In this document: positions 1-9,922 of the stretch, one piece after another
Layout of the letters: every line of letters begins with the position of its first letter
How positions within the stretch are numbered: position 1 is the first letter of the stretch
Position numbers and translations under genes: made by a program
Origin: Knoxdaviesia capensis
Lineage: Eukaryota > Ascomycota > Sordariomycetes > Microascales > Gondwanamycetaceae
Assembly: GCA_001510575.1 (NCBI GenBank)
Contig: LNGK01000003.1
Location: 1,925,741-1,989,740, forward strand
Direction: 5' to 3'
Length of the DNA stretch: 64,000 nt
The notes under the pieces: generated by a model
Told to the model about the DNA's origin: nothing
Seen by the model: only the letters and a program-made list of their open reading frames with translations
Database searches by the model: none

Positions 1-862
1 TCGCGCTGCCCACAGCTTACCAGGAATTTTGTCTCCAGGCTTGGCTTTAGGGTTAGGGTTAACGGTTCCCGCTCGTAAGCTCCTATGTCAAGTAAGATCT
101 TGACTAACACGAGCTACTATTAAAGCCGTGTGTCAAATTCCAACGTCACCTCCTCTTTCTTCCTTAACTCTCCCTCTCTAATACTCTCATTCCCCAACAC
201 TTCATCACGAACACACATTTATGTGCTCTTTCTCATCTATCTATCACCACACAATTATACATATTTTCATCATCTTTAATGTATTCTTACAATTTCAAGC
301 CTTCCCGTTCACACCTTAAAACGCCCTTCTCCAGGCTGCATCGCACTACCTTTTAACAGCCATACCGATCCCAGCCACCTAATATATCTCTACTGTATCC
401 TTCCTGCCTCTACGTATCCCTACCATCATCCTTCCTGCTATCACCCCGGTAGTCAACCGAAACTTTCTCGGGTTTCCCCGGTGCCCTTGGCCGCACATAG
501 GTCACGAATTTATCAATTTATGTGGATGTTGGATTCTGTCTGCCTCCGCCTTGGTGGCCTTCCCGCCTAACCATGTCCCCATTCATCGGTCACTCGGTGA
601 CAGTTGGCTATCCAGGACCGATTAATCCTATTAAATCTGATGTTCTGTTTCATATCTCGGAATATTTGCGTGAGTTCTTATTTGCTCACTTCGTACCCCC
701 CCTTTCTCTTCTCCTCTCCTTCGTTGTCATCAGCGACTAAGCCCTCTCTACCCCTCTCAGATCTGAACGTTCAGTCTGATTACGTAGTACTCTGGCTTTC
801 ATTTTGCAACAACCGTTATAAATGAATTAAGCCCTATACCTTTTAACAGCAAAATCGTCAAA
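1..862. other. Gene-free flank upstream of the RNA array
   Basis: AT/pyrimidine-rich sequence with only short open frames (about 70 codons) that lack recognisable protein character. Near position 48-65 there are two to three telomere-like TTAGGG units in tandem. Just before the first tRNA-like unit, near 815-845, lies a TATAAA-containing stretch that resembles the leader found before every later unit. I see no gene here. Confidence 0.6.
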
Positions 863-1092
863 GGAACATGGTCTAGTGGTATGACAGTCTGTCCAGAGGG
901 TTCCGTTCCTAGAACCTCCTCACCTAAGAAGTACCTTTCCCGCCGCGCGTCCATACACAAAATACTTAAGAGTGTAGCACTCCCTAAGAAGTACCTTTCC
1001 GCCCGCTCCTCCATATCCGAGATACCTACAACACCTATAAACCGCCTATCCTCTGGACAGACAGGCCTGTGGTTCGAATCCACAGTGTTCCC
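863..1092 (+). ncRNA. tRNA-like Pol III unit, copy 1 (most divergent)
   Basis: 5' part GGAACA-TG-GTCT forms an acceptor strand and the start of a D arm. The 3' part has TGTGG-TTCGAAT-CCACA, a perfectly paired T arm with a canonical B box, followed by GTGTTCC that pairs with GGAACAT. The anticodon position is a 13-bp helix, GTCTGTCCAGAGG with CCTCTGGACAGAC, enclosing two internal modules that each begin near CCTAAGAAGTACC. A six-T run follows at 1102. This copy has an intact T arm, whereas the other copies share a bulged one, so it may be closest to the ancestor. It could be a tRNA gene with a giant insertion, but no anticodon can be assigned. Confidence 0.55.
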
Positions 1093-1318
1093 ATACACAT
1101 CTTTTTTGCAAAACCGTATTGTTTTTCTTTTTCTAACATGTATAAATCACAGGTCACACTCGGACATCATCCACCATTATTCTCCAATTTTTTCGACCTC
1201 TCAAATCCACGGTTGAGACTGGAAACCGTCCTGAGAATATCATGTCTCCAGCAGGCGGAGGATCCAGGATTCACTTATAAGCAAGTTAAGCCCCTCCTAT
1301 ATTTGTGAGTTTTTGAAA

Positions 1319-1654
1319 GGGAGTATGGTCTAATGGTCAGACGGTCTGTCCAGCGGGTGTCCATTCCTAGAAGCCCCCCTTCACCTAAAAAGTACCTTTC
1401 ATCCTATGCGTCTATACGCAGAGTACCTAAGAGTGTAGCACCCGCACCGCCCCTATGCTCACCTAAGAAGTCCCTTTCATACTGCGCGTCCATACACAAA
1501 ACACCTATGAGTGTTGCACCCGCACCGCCTGCCCGCCCACCTACGAAGTACCCTCATAACTACTATCCTCTATACGAAATACCTAAGATACCTAGAAACT
1601 CTTAACCTCCCCGCTTGACAGACAGATCCGTGGTTCAACTCCCGGTGCTTCCAA
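1319..1654 (+). ncRNA. tRNA-like Pol III unit, copy 2 (three modules)
   Basis: The acceptor strand GGGAGTA pairs with TGCTTCC at the 3' end. The D arm GTCT/AGAC is paired and the A box is TGGTCTAATGG. The B box is GGTTCAACTCC. The central arm GTCTGTCCAGCGGG pairs with CCCGCTTGACAGAC with one mismatch and encloses three modules. The T stem carries the extra T shared with later copies (CCGTGG against CCCGG). A run of seven T follows near 1665. The leader with TTATAAG is at about 1275. Confidence 0.55.
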
Positions 1655-1913
1655 GACTCACATCTTTTTTTATTTCGATTATCATACACGTCTCTAATTT
1701 TTTTATTTTCATAGAAGAAAGCCTAGGTCTAGGGGAACATTACTCCATTTTCTATATTTCTCTAGCACGCCAGATGCTCCAGAGACAAATCAAAGAAGTC
1801 AACCCGGCCAGAAAGATTCCCGCAGGACATCTCTCACATATAGCTTCGAAGCCCGTAGAGAACACTCATATTCAAGTTAAACCCCCTCAAGTTTTGTGAG
1901 GCTTTAACACACG

Positions 1914-2018
1914 GGATGGTCTCAGAAGCCTTGAGATCACCGTACGCAAAGAAGCCCATTCACGATAACTGCACTAGAGACAGACAGTGTCTATCCAGAG
2001 TGTCTGTCGGTGCTCCCA
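1914..2018 (+). ncRNA. Decayed and truncated tRNA-like unit, copy 3
   Basis: Recognised by its leader (AAGTTAAACCCCCTC and TTTTGTGAG near 1875-1900), by GGGATGGTCT at the expected 5' position, and by CGGTGCTCCCA plus ACTCAC at the 3' end. The B box and most of the internal modules are missing, so this copy is very probably dead. Confidence 0.4.
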
Positions 2019-2289
2019 ACACTCACGTCCCCTTTCCTCTATCACCACACATGTCTCTAACATTCCAATATCTCTTGATAGAAGACCCAGACAGGCGCGG
2101 CTTAGAGAAAGTTTCTTCCTTCCTCCACATAAGAGACCACCTTGTCGTGCTCTCCAGACAGGAAGGAATGGAGTTGAGGATGGCCAGAAGTCTGCCTTCA
2201 CTTCCCCCTCCTGGACACTCGCCCCTCCTGGATACTCGAGTGTCCTTTATCAACGAGTTAAGCCCCTCCGTTCTTGTGAGCTTTTGAAA

Positions 2290-2542
2290 GGGAGTATGGT
2301 CTAACGGTAAGACGGTCTGTCCAGGCGTCCGTTCCTAGAAATCCCCCGCCAACCTAAAAAGTACCTTTCTCACTGAGCGCCCATACACAAAATACCTACG
2401 AGTGTAGCGCCCGCACTTCCCGCCCGCTCACCTAAAAAGTATCTTTCCGCCCACTCTCCTATATTCGAGATACCTACGATCCCTATAGCCCAGCTCTTCC
2501 CTCTGGACAGACAGATCCGTGGTTCGATTCCCGGTACTTCCA
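2290..2542 (+). ncRNA. tRNA-like Pol III unit, copy 4 (two modules)
   Basis: GGGAGTA pairs with TACTTCC. The D stem GTCT/AGAC is intact and the B box GGTTCGATTCC is canonical. The central helix is 10 bp (GTCTGTCCAG with CTGGACAGAC), with two internal modules. A T-run of nine follows near 2554, suitable as a Pol III terminator. Confidence 0.55.
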
Positions 2543-2801
2543 AACTCACATTATTTTTTTTTCCGTCACTCTACAGATCTCTAACATCATACTCCTTCTA
2601 GATAATAGGGCCAGACAGCTACAGCTATCGGATTCTGTCTTTTTTAGTTTGCAAAATCGGATACTGTCGTGCTGCTGAGACTGGAACCTCACAGAGTCCA
2701 TCCAGGACAGTCAGAAGTCTACCAGCATCGCACCCCTCCTTGACACTCGAGTGTCACTTATAAATGAGTTAAGCCCCTCCTATATTTGTGAGATTATGAA
2801 A

Positions 2802-3133
2802 GGGGGTATGGTCCAACGGTAAGACGGTCTGTCCAGCGGGTGTCCGTTCCTAGAAGCCCCCCCTCACCTAAGAAGTACCTTTCCCATGATTCCCCGATCC
2901 GCGAGTACCTACGAGACCTAGAAACGTAATCCCCTCCCGCTCACCTAAATAAGTCCCTTTCCTACTGTGCGTCCATACCAAAAACACCTAAGAGTGTATC
3001 ACGCACAGCTCCCGCCCCCGCCCACCTAAGATGTACCTTCCGACTACCCTCCTAGATACACGATACCTACGATACCTAGAACACACTCCCCCGCTGGACA
3101 GACAGATCCGTGGTTCGACTCCCGGTGCCTCCA
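2802..3133 (+). ncRNA. tRNA-like Pol III unit, copy 5 (three modules)
   Basis: The acceptor GGGGGTA pairs with TGCCTCC, a compensated change relative to GGGAGTA/TGCTTCC. The central helix GTCTGTCCAGCGGG/CCCGCTGGACAGAC is a perfect 14 bp. The B box is GGTTCGACTCC, and a run of eight T follows near 3146. One D-stem pair (C13-A22) is lost. Confidence 0.55.
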
Positions 3134-3564
3134 AAACTCACATTATTTTTTTTCTCAAGCACCATACATGGCTCTAATATTATCTTTCATTCTAGATGAC
3201 GGGATCAGTCAGATGCAGTTCTCAGAATTCTTTTCTTTTTCGAAACTCGAAAACTCCGACCTGCAGTTGAGAATGCATCTCTCCTGCAGTCTGGAACGAC
3301 CAGAAGCTTCCTAGCAAGGCAGCTCCTCCCGGCTGCTCAAACATTTCTCTTCTGATGGGCTCAGTCGGATGCAACTCCCAGATTAAGTTTTATTTTTATT
3401 CATTTTTTCTTTGGGAAGTCGAAATACTCCGGCCTGCAGTCGAGGATGCATCTCTCCTGCAGTCTGGAACAGCCAGGGGTTTTGCGGCACCATTCCCCCT
3501 CCCGTCTGCTCGAACACCGTTTATAAAGCAGTTAACCCCTCCCTCTATTTGTGAGTTTCAAAAA
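3134..3564. other. Spacer with an internal duplication
   Basis: Between copies 5 and 6. Two related blocks (about 3195-3300 and 3355-3480) share the words GGATCAGTC/GGCTCAGTC, CTCCGACCTGCAGT/CTCCGGCCTGCAGT and GCATCTCTCCTGCAGTCTGG. No gene is seen. Confidence 0.5.
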
Positions 3565-3750
3565 GGGAGTATGGTCTAATGGTATGACAGTCTGTCCAGA
3601 GGGCACCGTTCCTAGAAACCTCCGCCTGCCGTTTGAGGAGTACCTTTACTACTACCCGCCCATACACGAGATACCTAAGATGCCTCCATTACCTACAGCC
3701 CACCTTCCCCTTGGATAGACAGATCCGTGGTTCAACTCCCGGTGCTCCTG
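3565..3750 (+). ncRNA. tRNA-like Pol III unit, copy 6 (one module)
   Basis: The shortest unit, about 186 nt. GGGAGTA pairs with TGCTCCT by Watson-Crick and G-U pairs. The B box is GGTTCAACTCC. The insert contains a single module (GAGGAGTACCTTTAC to GATACCTAAGA). The upper part of the central helix is weaker (GGATAGAC in place of GGACAGAC). A seven-T run follows near 3763. Confidence 0.5.
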
Positions 3751-3999
3751 CAAACTCACATACTTTTTTTACCTGCAAAGTTTCTTGCTGGATATATCTT
3801 TAGTGATCTCGAGTGATAGCTAAGTTGGTCCCGCTTTGACTGCTATTCTTTTCCTATATCCAACTTACACGGTTCGCTAGATAATCGAGGGAACGTCGAC
3901 GACATACAAGCAGACACAGAGACACGACCCCCCCTCGTCTGAGAGCTGGTATGACTTATAAGCAAGTTAAGCCCCTCCCATATTTGTGAGTTATTGTAA

Positions 4000-4318
4000 G
4001 GGGGTATGGCCTAACGGTAAGGCAGTCTGTCCAGTGGGCTTCCATTCCTAGAAACCACTGTACCTAAGAAGTACCTTTCCCTCGCGTGTGCATACACATA
4101 ACACCTAAGAGTGTAGCACCCGCACCGCCCGCCCACCCACCTATGAAGTACCTCTACTACTGCGCGCCCATACACAAAATACCTAAGAGTGTAGCACTCG
4201 CACCGCACCTACGAACTACCTTCACCACTACTCTACATACACAATACCTAAGAGACCTAGAAACTCCTGACCTTCCCGCTGGACAGACAGATCCGTGGTT
4301 CAACTCCCGGTGCCCCCA
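4000..4318 (+). ncRNA. tRNA-like Pol III unit, copy 7 (three modules)
   Basis: The acceptor GGGGGTA pairs with TGCCCCC, with both strands changed relative to copy 2. The D stem has changed to GCCT/AGGC, again compensated. The central helix GTCTGTCCAGTGGG/CCCGCTGGACAGAC is 14 bp with one T-G wobble. The B box is GGTTCAACTCC and a six-T run follows near 4331. Confidence 0.55.
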
Positions 4319-4566
4319 ATACTCACAATACTTTTTTGCTACACGAATATCACTTGGAATAATATCTGCAAAGTTCTCAGATAACGTGTAAGTGCTCCTA
4401 GATTTGACTTGTATTTTTTTTCCTGCCGCATCTCACTTATATCGAGGTCAAATCGTCGAGTGACAGTCGTCCGCGCATAGAGACGCCCCCGCCCCCCCCT
4501 CTCCCTTACAACGAAGTATCACTTATAAGCAAGTTAACCCCCTCCCATATTTGTGAGATTTCAAAA

Positions 4567-4824
4567 GGGAGTATGGCCTAGCGGTAAGGCGGTCTGTCCA
4601 GAGGTGTCCGTTCCTAGAAGCCCCCCCTCACCTAAGATGTTCCTTTCCTACTGCGCGTGCATACACAGAGTACCTAAGAGTGTAGCACCCGCGCTTCACC
4701 CATCCCACCCACCTAAGAAGTACCTTCCCGCCTGCTCTCCCATACACGAGATACCTAAGACACCTATAACTCAGCTCTTTCCCTCTGGACAGATAGATCC
4801 GTGGTTCGACTCCCGGTGCTCCCA
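4567..4824 (+). ncRNA. tRNA-like Pol III unit, copy 8 (two modules)
   Basis: GGGAGTA pairs with TGCTCCC and the D stem is GCCT/AGGC. The central helix is GTCTGTCCAGAGG with CCTCTGGACAGAT, so the C-G pair of copies 5 and 10 is replaced by A-T. The B box is GGTTCGACTCC, and a nine-T run follows near 4837. Confidence 0.55.
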
Positions 4825-5105
4825 AAACTCACAGTATTTTTTTTTCTCGGTTATTTTTATTTTATTAAATATTTTGAAAGCTCTGGCCTCTCCGGTAAGG
4901 ATCCCTCAATATATCTAACGCTTTTTATAGTCTCTCTAACTAATATCACGAGCGGCATCATCGACGGAAGCTCGTCTACAGGCAAGAGGACGCCCTGGGT
5001 TGGCTATTCTCCATAGCTATGAAACCCCCGCCTCACCTCTCTGCCATGTGACGAAGCATGACTTATAAGGAAGTTAAGCCCTTCCCATTTTGTGAGATTT
5101 TGAAA

Positions 5106-5359
5106 GGGAGTATAGCCCAACGGTAAGGCGGTCTGTCCAGCGGGTGTCCGTTCCTAGAAACCCCCCCTCACCTAAGAAGTACCTTTCCTACCGTGCGTCC
5201 ATACACAATATACCTAAGAGTGTAGCACCCGCACCTCACCCTCCCGCCCACCTAAGAAGTACCTTCCCGCCTGCTCTCCCATATACGAGATACCTAAGAC
5301 ACCTATAACCGTCTCCCTTCTGGACAGACAGATCCGTGGTTCGACTCCCGGTGCTCCCA
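5106..5359 (+). ncRNA. tRNA-like Pol III unit, copy 9 (two modules)
   Basis: GGGAGTA pairs with TGCTCCC. The D stem is GCCC/AGGC with one C-A mismatch. The A box is weakened (TAGCCCAACGG), while the B box GGTTCGACTCC is intact. The central helix is 10 bp with a weaker extension. A T-run of about ten follows near 5371. Its flanking spacer is a recognisable duplicate of the spacer after copy 8. Confidence 0.5.
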
Positions 5360-5639
5360 ATACTCACAGTATTTTTTTTTTCTCGGCCATTTCTTTTTAA
5401 TAATCTTTTTTAAAAGCTCTAGCTATGTCGGTAAGTATTCCCCGATATATATAACACTTTTTCTACTCTCTCTAACGTATATCTCGAGTAGCATCGTGGA
5501 CGGAAGCTCGTCCACAGGCAAGAGGACACCAGAGCTGGCCATTCTGCATAGTCATCACCCCCCCCTCCCACTCTCTCCCTATCACGAAGTATCACTTATA
5601 AGGAAGTTAAGCCCCTCCCATTTTGTGAGATTTTGAAAA

Positions 5640-5974
5640 GGGAGTATGGCCTAACGGTAAGGCGGTCTGTCCAGCGGGTATCCGTTCCTAGAAACCCCCC
5701 CTCACCTAAGAAGTACCTTCCTCATGATTACCCAATACACGAGTACCTACGAGACCTAGAAAACGTAATCCCCTCCCGTGTACCTAAGAAGTACCTTTCA
5801 CACTGCGCGTCCATACCAAAAACACCTAGGAGAGTAGCACGCGCAGCTCCGACCCGACCACCTAAGATGTTCCTTCCGCTTTCTCTTCTATACACACGAT
5901 ACCTATGATACCTAGAAACTACTAATCCCGCCCGCTGGACAGACAGATCCGTGGTTCGACTCCCGGTGCTTCCA
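5640..5974 (+). ncRNA. tRNA-like Pol III unit, copy 10 (three modules)
   Basis: GGGAGTA pairs with TGCTTCC and the D stem is GCCT/AGGC. The central helix is 14 bp (GTCTGTCCAGCGGG/CCCGCTGGACAGAC) and the B box is GGTTCGACTCC. T-runs follow at about 5988 and 5996. The leader with CTTATAAGG lies about 42 nt upstream. This is the last unit; the next sequence belongs to the 3' side of the hydrolase gene. Confidence 0.55.
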
Positions 5975-6206
5975 AAACTCACATTATTTTTATCGTTTTT
6001 TTTTTCGTCTGAAGGAGGAGGCTGCTATTAGTTGGTACTAGCCACGATGCAATATCCCCTCCCTCGTGGGTGCGCAAAGGGAGATACGTGAGGCTATCAC
6101 GACTCTCGAGCATCCAAAGCAAGAACGTTGCACCATGGCACCCCCGCTTTCAGACATCCTCTTATCTATGGAGGTGCCCCTGAAGAGGAGGAGCCATCTC
6201 CGCATC

Positions 6207-7622
6207 TCATGCCGGCGCGGACAGCGCCTGTCGCGCCTGCTCCTCGATGGCAGATGCAGCCGCCGCCTTTCCGGCCGCCCTGATCATGGCTTCGTTGTGG
6301 TAGGCACTGCGCACAACCACTCGCTGCACGGGAATCTGCAACTCGATGCAGCGTGCCTCGATCTGATCTGAGTGTTCTGCCGGGACGAGTTCATCGCGGC
6401 CAGCCTGGATGATGACGACGTTCGGCAAAGTGCGGGGAAGGACCGCGCCTGGGCTCTGCAACGTTGCGGGGCTGGACTCTCCACGCCCGGCGATGGTGCC
6501 CAGGTTCTGGATGGTGTCCAGGTGGTTGCGCAGGAACGGCCACAGGTAGCGGTACGGTAGCCAGCGCTGCGGGTAGAGCACCTCCAGCATGGAGCGGACC
6601 GACGTAAACGGCGTCTCGAGCACCAGCGCCGAGACTTGCGGCTTCTGGGGCGTGTCCAGAGTCTCGTGTCGGGCCTCTGCCGCGGCGAGGTTGGTGGCCA
6701 CGCCACAGCCGATGCTCTGGCCCCAGACGACAATCAGTGGGACAGCGTCCTGGGGAGCTGCGGAGAAGGGGTCGCTGGCTGTGTCTCTCTGGCGATCTTT
6801 GATCTGGGCGCGGACCCACGCCATCACTGCGGCGGTGTCCTGGTTCATCCCGCGCTCGGAGGGCCTGCCACGGGATTTCCAGTACCCGCGGTAGCTGAGG
6901 CAGACCATGGTGTAAGAAGCAGCCACGTCCTTGCTGTCTTGGAGGAGTCGCATGACACGCGACAAGTCCGGCAGGCGCGGGGGTGTTGACGATGCGTTGC
7001 CTTGTAGCACAGTGTAAGTACGTGATTATCGATAGAACGGGCCATCCAGAGAGTCGAGCCAGGAAAGTCCACCACAGCACCCACCTTGTAGATAAACAAC
7101 ATACACATCCGCCGTCTGCGGCCGCCGGGCTCCGGGCCGCACAGTCCGCAGCGGCTCCGACTGCACACGCGCAACACACAACGCAAGCTTCGTGCCGTCG
7201 GCGGCGCGGGTCGCGGCCTCGCGCCACGCCACGCCCCAGCACTGGCCGGTGTAGTCGTCGATGCGCTCGCTGCGCGCGTTGGGCGGCAGGCCCGGGTTGT
7301 AGATGATGCGGTTCTGGAAGAGGACCATGACGAGGCTCTTCCATGTCCACAGGCCGAGGAGGAGTGCGGTGAACAGCGGGGGGGCGAGCAGCACGCCGTA
7401 TTCGGTGGGGAGGTGGAGATTTCGCCGAGCTGCAGCCACAGCCGTGTGTGGGGGGCTGGTGGCGGTCGGCCTCCGGCGGGGCCGGTGCGAGGGATGGACG
7501 GAGGAGAGAGCGCGCTGGGTATCGGCGCGAATGGGGGGCAGCGCGTGGGTCTTGAAGCCCAGACAGCTCAAACTGAACGAGGTGGCCAGCCCTCGGCGGG
7601 GAAGACGCGCGTGCATGGCCAT
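6207..7622 (-). CDS. BEM46/ABHD12-13-type alpha/beta hydrolase
   Basis: Two exons: 7622-7085 and 7000-6207, with intron 7084-7001 (GTGGGT...ACAAG), giving 443 aa. The N-terminal part has basic residues, then a hydrophobic membrane segment (ALLLGLWTWKSLVMVLFQ) and the family signature NRIIYNPGLPPNAR. The split codon restores LQGNAS, the HGNAG-like oxyanion loop. The catalytic triad is visible as Ser275 in WGQSIG, Asp382 in AGRDELVP and His414 in AYHNEA. BEM46-family proteins are membrane-anchored serine hydrolases; members act on lipids or in polarity, but the substrate here is unknown. The start is the first ATG of the open exon. The first exon could also carry a mitochondrial-type leader. 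The 'CTACAAG' word occurs at both intron ends, but only the chosen junction keeps the hydrolase frame. Confidence 0.88.
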
Positions 7623-9922
7623 CGGGGGACAGTATGAGAGAGAGAGCGAAAGGCTTGAATCACGCAGCCGGCCTCATGGTCACATTTGGTGCAGACCTTA
7701 TCGAGAGAGGTGTCCAGTTAGGTCAGAGCGGAATATATTACACATGAGATATCTGGAGTCAATGGGTACTTTTGTCGTTTCTGACCTTGCGGTGGTAGTG
7801 CGACGTTCGTCTTGGTTTTCAAGTTTCGGTTTTCAGTCAACTGGCCTTTTTTTGCGCATCCAGACCATTAGGGTCGCATACCCTAGTCATCACATCAACC
7901 CTAACGCAGCTCAGAGCGCAACAGAAATCTTTCGCATCAAACGAATTTACTTCAACTGCCTGTTCGTGATATGTTGCTTCTTCAAAGCAACACCGGATGC
8001 TGCGGACGATGAACGGCTGTCTCTGTTTTTCGGTACCTAGGTATAAAAATGCATCCCACATCACGGCGCTTATGTCCGGGGTTCCATACCAGATATCACT
8101 TGTTCTGTCCGTCTTTGAGCAAATGCTCTGAGAGATGCACTCTGCGAACGTATCTAAGTCTGGATCGGGTGTCCTTGCGGTCTTCCTTCTCGGCACGATC
8201 TCAACTTCGAGCGCTGCGTGGGCAGCAACTGTTTGACAAAGGGACTTCCTGATGCGTGGTGTCTCACTGTGTGGACATGTAAGTTCTTGCTTGCGAAATC
8301 ATGGTGTGTAGTTCATGACATGGAAAGAGACCAAGTACTTGTGGTAGAGGGACAGTATGCAAGGCACAAGTTCCTCTCCTCGTCTGTTTTCTTCTCCTCC
8401 CACACAGCCATCATCTTATGGAATTCAGAATTCCAGAACAACAACAAGTTGCCCGCATCGTGGGTCTTCACCTTTTTTTTTTCAACGTCTCTACTGTGTA
8501 CTACACTCACCCTTTTCATAACTCTTCAACCGATGCCGACCAGGATCAGCTTGGTGATACCGCGGGCAGAGAATTCCTTTCGTCCATCCGCGAGCAAGCT
8601 CTGCCGGCTAGGGATGAGAAGAAGCAGCTGATCCTGCTCATGTTCGGGCACGGGGATGAGTCCCCCTTCTAAGATCAACATTGGGGTTCTCCCCCTCTCT
8701 CTCTCTCTCTCTATATGTGTGTGTGTGTGTTTCTTGTTACATGAGAGCTTGGGATTCTTAGGGTTCTTAGGGTTGGACCCAACAGGGTTTTTTCACCAGC
8801 CCATTATAAAGCGCTTTGAAATTTGATACTGCGTAATCTTTGGGGCGAATGAAAACCCTAAGAGGAAGCTACTAGAAGGCATTAATGAGCTCTAAGTACT
8901 CGGTACTTGTAGCTACTAAAGATCTTGATCCGTAGGGGTGGCCTCACTTCATGGAAAAACAAAAGAAGATAAATAAAATACTCTGCCCCAGAATCTCGAA
9001 CATTTTCAAACTTGACTTTTCACAAATCCATCGTTTGTCTGCCACTTCTCTTATAGTCACCAAACCTCTCTTGAGTCCATCTGCGAATTTCCCCTCGTCT
9101 CACATTTGATAGCTGTGTCTGTTCCCGGGATCTTCTCTTCTGGGATCTATTTCGGTTCTTTTTCCTGCTTCTCTTTTCCTCATCCGTTGTGATTCCTATT
9201 CTGTGGACTTCCATATTTCCACACACACCTTGGCGATAACTCTTTCAAGAGACTCCCCTCTATCGGATTCTTCCCGTGTGTTCCTGGCGATACCGTTTCT
9301 TGACGTTTCTTCACTCTCACCATCTTCCGGCGACGACTGAGGCTTTCTCTTGCCTCCCCTCTCTGTTCTGTGTGTTTTCTTCCCCGGCGATATCTTGGGC
9401 TCCGAAGCTCGTCTCCTCCTCACGTTTCGCCGAAATCGTTGAACCCTGTCGGGTCGTGACCAGCGTTTTGGTGTGAACTGCGAGTTACTCTTTGTCGAAT
9501 ACCCCGGATTTTTCGACGTCATCTTTCGGGTTTTAACCTGGTGCTCTTTTCTGGCGATATCTCATCTGTTGAGTGCGGTGGTTGATCAATCAGGTGCTTT
9601 TTCCCTGGTTCCTTTGTACCCGCTTCATCGATTTCCTCCGTGCTGGGCGTGATTCGTTACACCACGGTGAATAATTTGTCGAGTGTTTGTCCGACACACA
9701 AACGGGCGGTCAAAAACGAGTCAGATCCGCCCAGACCCAACGTCACGACTAGCCTCCCTCTTTCGTTTCTGCGCGTGGGTGAACTCGGCTCCGGATTCTC
9801 CCCCGTTCCCCGCCTCTGCCACACGGCGTAACGCCGTTCCTCCCCTCCCCTCCCTTTCCATCACCCCACCCTCTCTCTCTCACTGAACATATCGACGGCC
9901 TCCGTCTTCTGCGAGCCCAACC
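7623..9922. other. Intergenic region between divergent hydrolase and SDS22 genes
   Basis: 2.3 kb without a supportable gene. It contains a telomere-like box AACCCTAAC (about 7897-7905) upstream of the hydrolase, a CT/GT dinucleotide tract at 8694-8731, and two TTAGGGTT boxes at 8757-8775. The last 300 bp before SDS22 is strongly pyrimidine-rich, as is usual for the core promoters and leaders of this genome. Confidence 0.6.
8694..8731. repeat. CT/TG dinucleotide microsatellite
   Basis: A (CT)n run passes through TATA into a (GT)n run. Simple repeat with no coding role visible. Confidence 0.9.

Larger units (their letters stand above)
800..5995 (+). repeat. Tandem array of tRNA-like RNA units
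   Basis: Ten head-to-tail units start near 863, 1319, 1914 (decayed), 2290, 2802, 3565, 4000, 4567, 5106 and 5640. Before almost every unit is a conserved leader of about 45 nt containing TTATAAG, then AAGTTAAGCCCCTCC and TTTGTGAG. After every unit comes ACTCACA followed by a T-run. Spacers of neighbouring units are also related: 4846-5015 matches 5382-5560, and 3180-3300 resembles 3350-3480. The array therefore grew by duplication of leader, unit and spacer together, with a period of about 535 bp for the last three units. The units are described separately below. Confidence 0.75.

Noticed and set aside
1..70. Idea that the window begins at a telomere
   Set aside because: Only two or three TTAGGG units are present, and similar boxes recur throughout the window, so this is not a chromosome end by itself.
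863..5974. Interpretation of the array as ordinary intron-containing tRNA genes
   Set aside because: Position 33 is not T, no anticodon can be read, the insert is 100-250 nt, and the helix extends through the anticodon site. Kept as a tRNA-like RNA instead.
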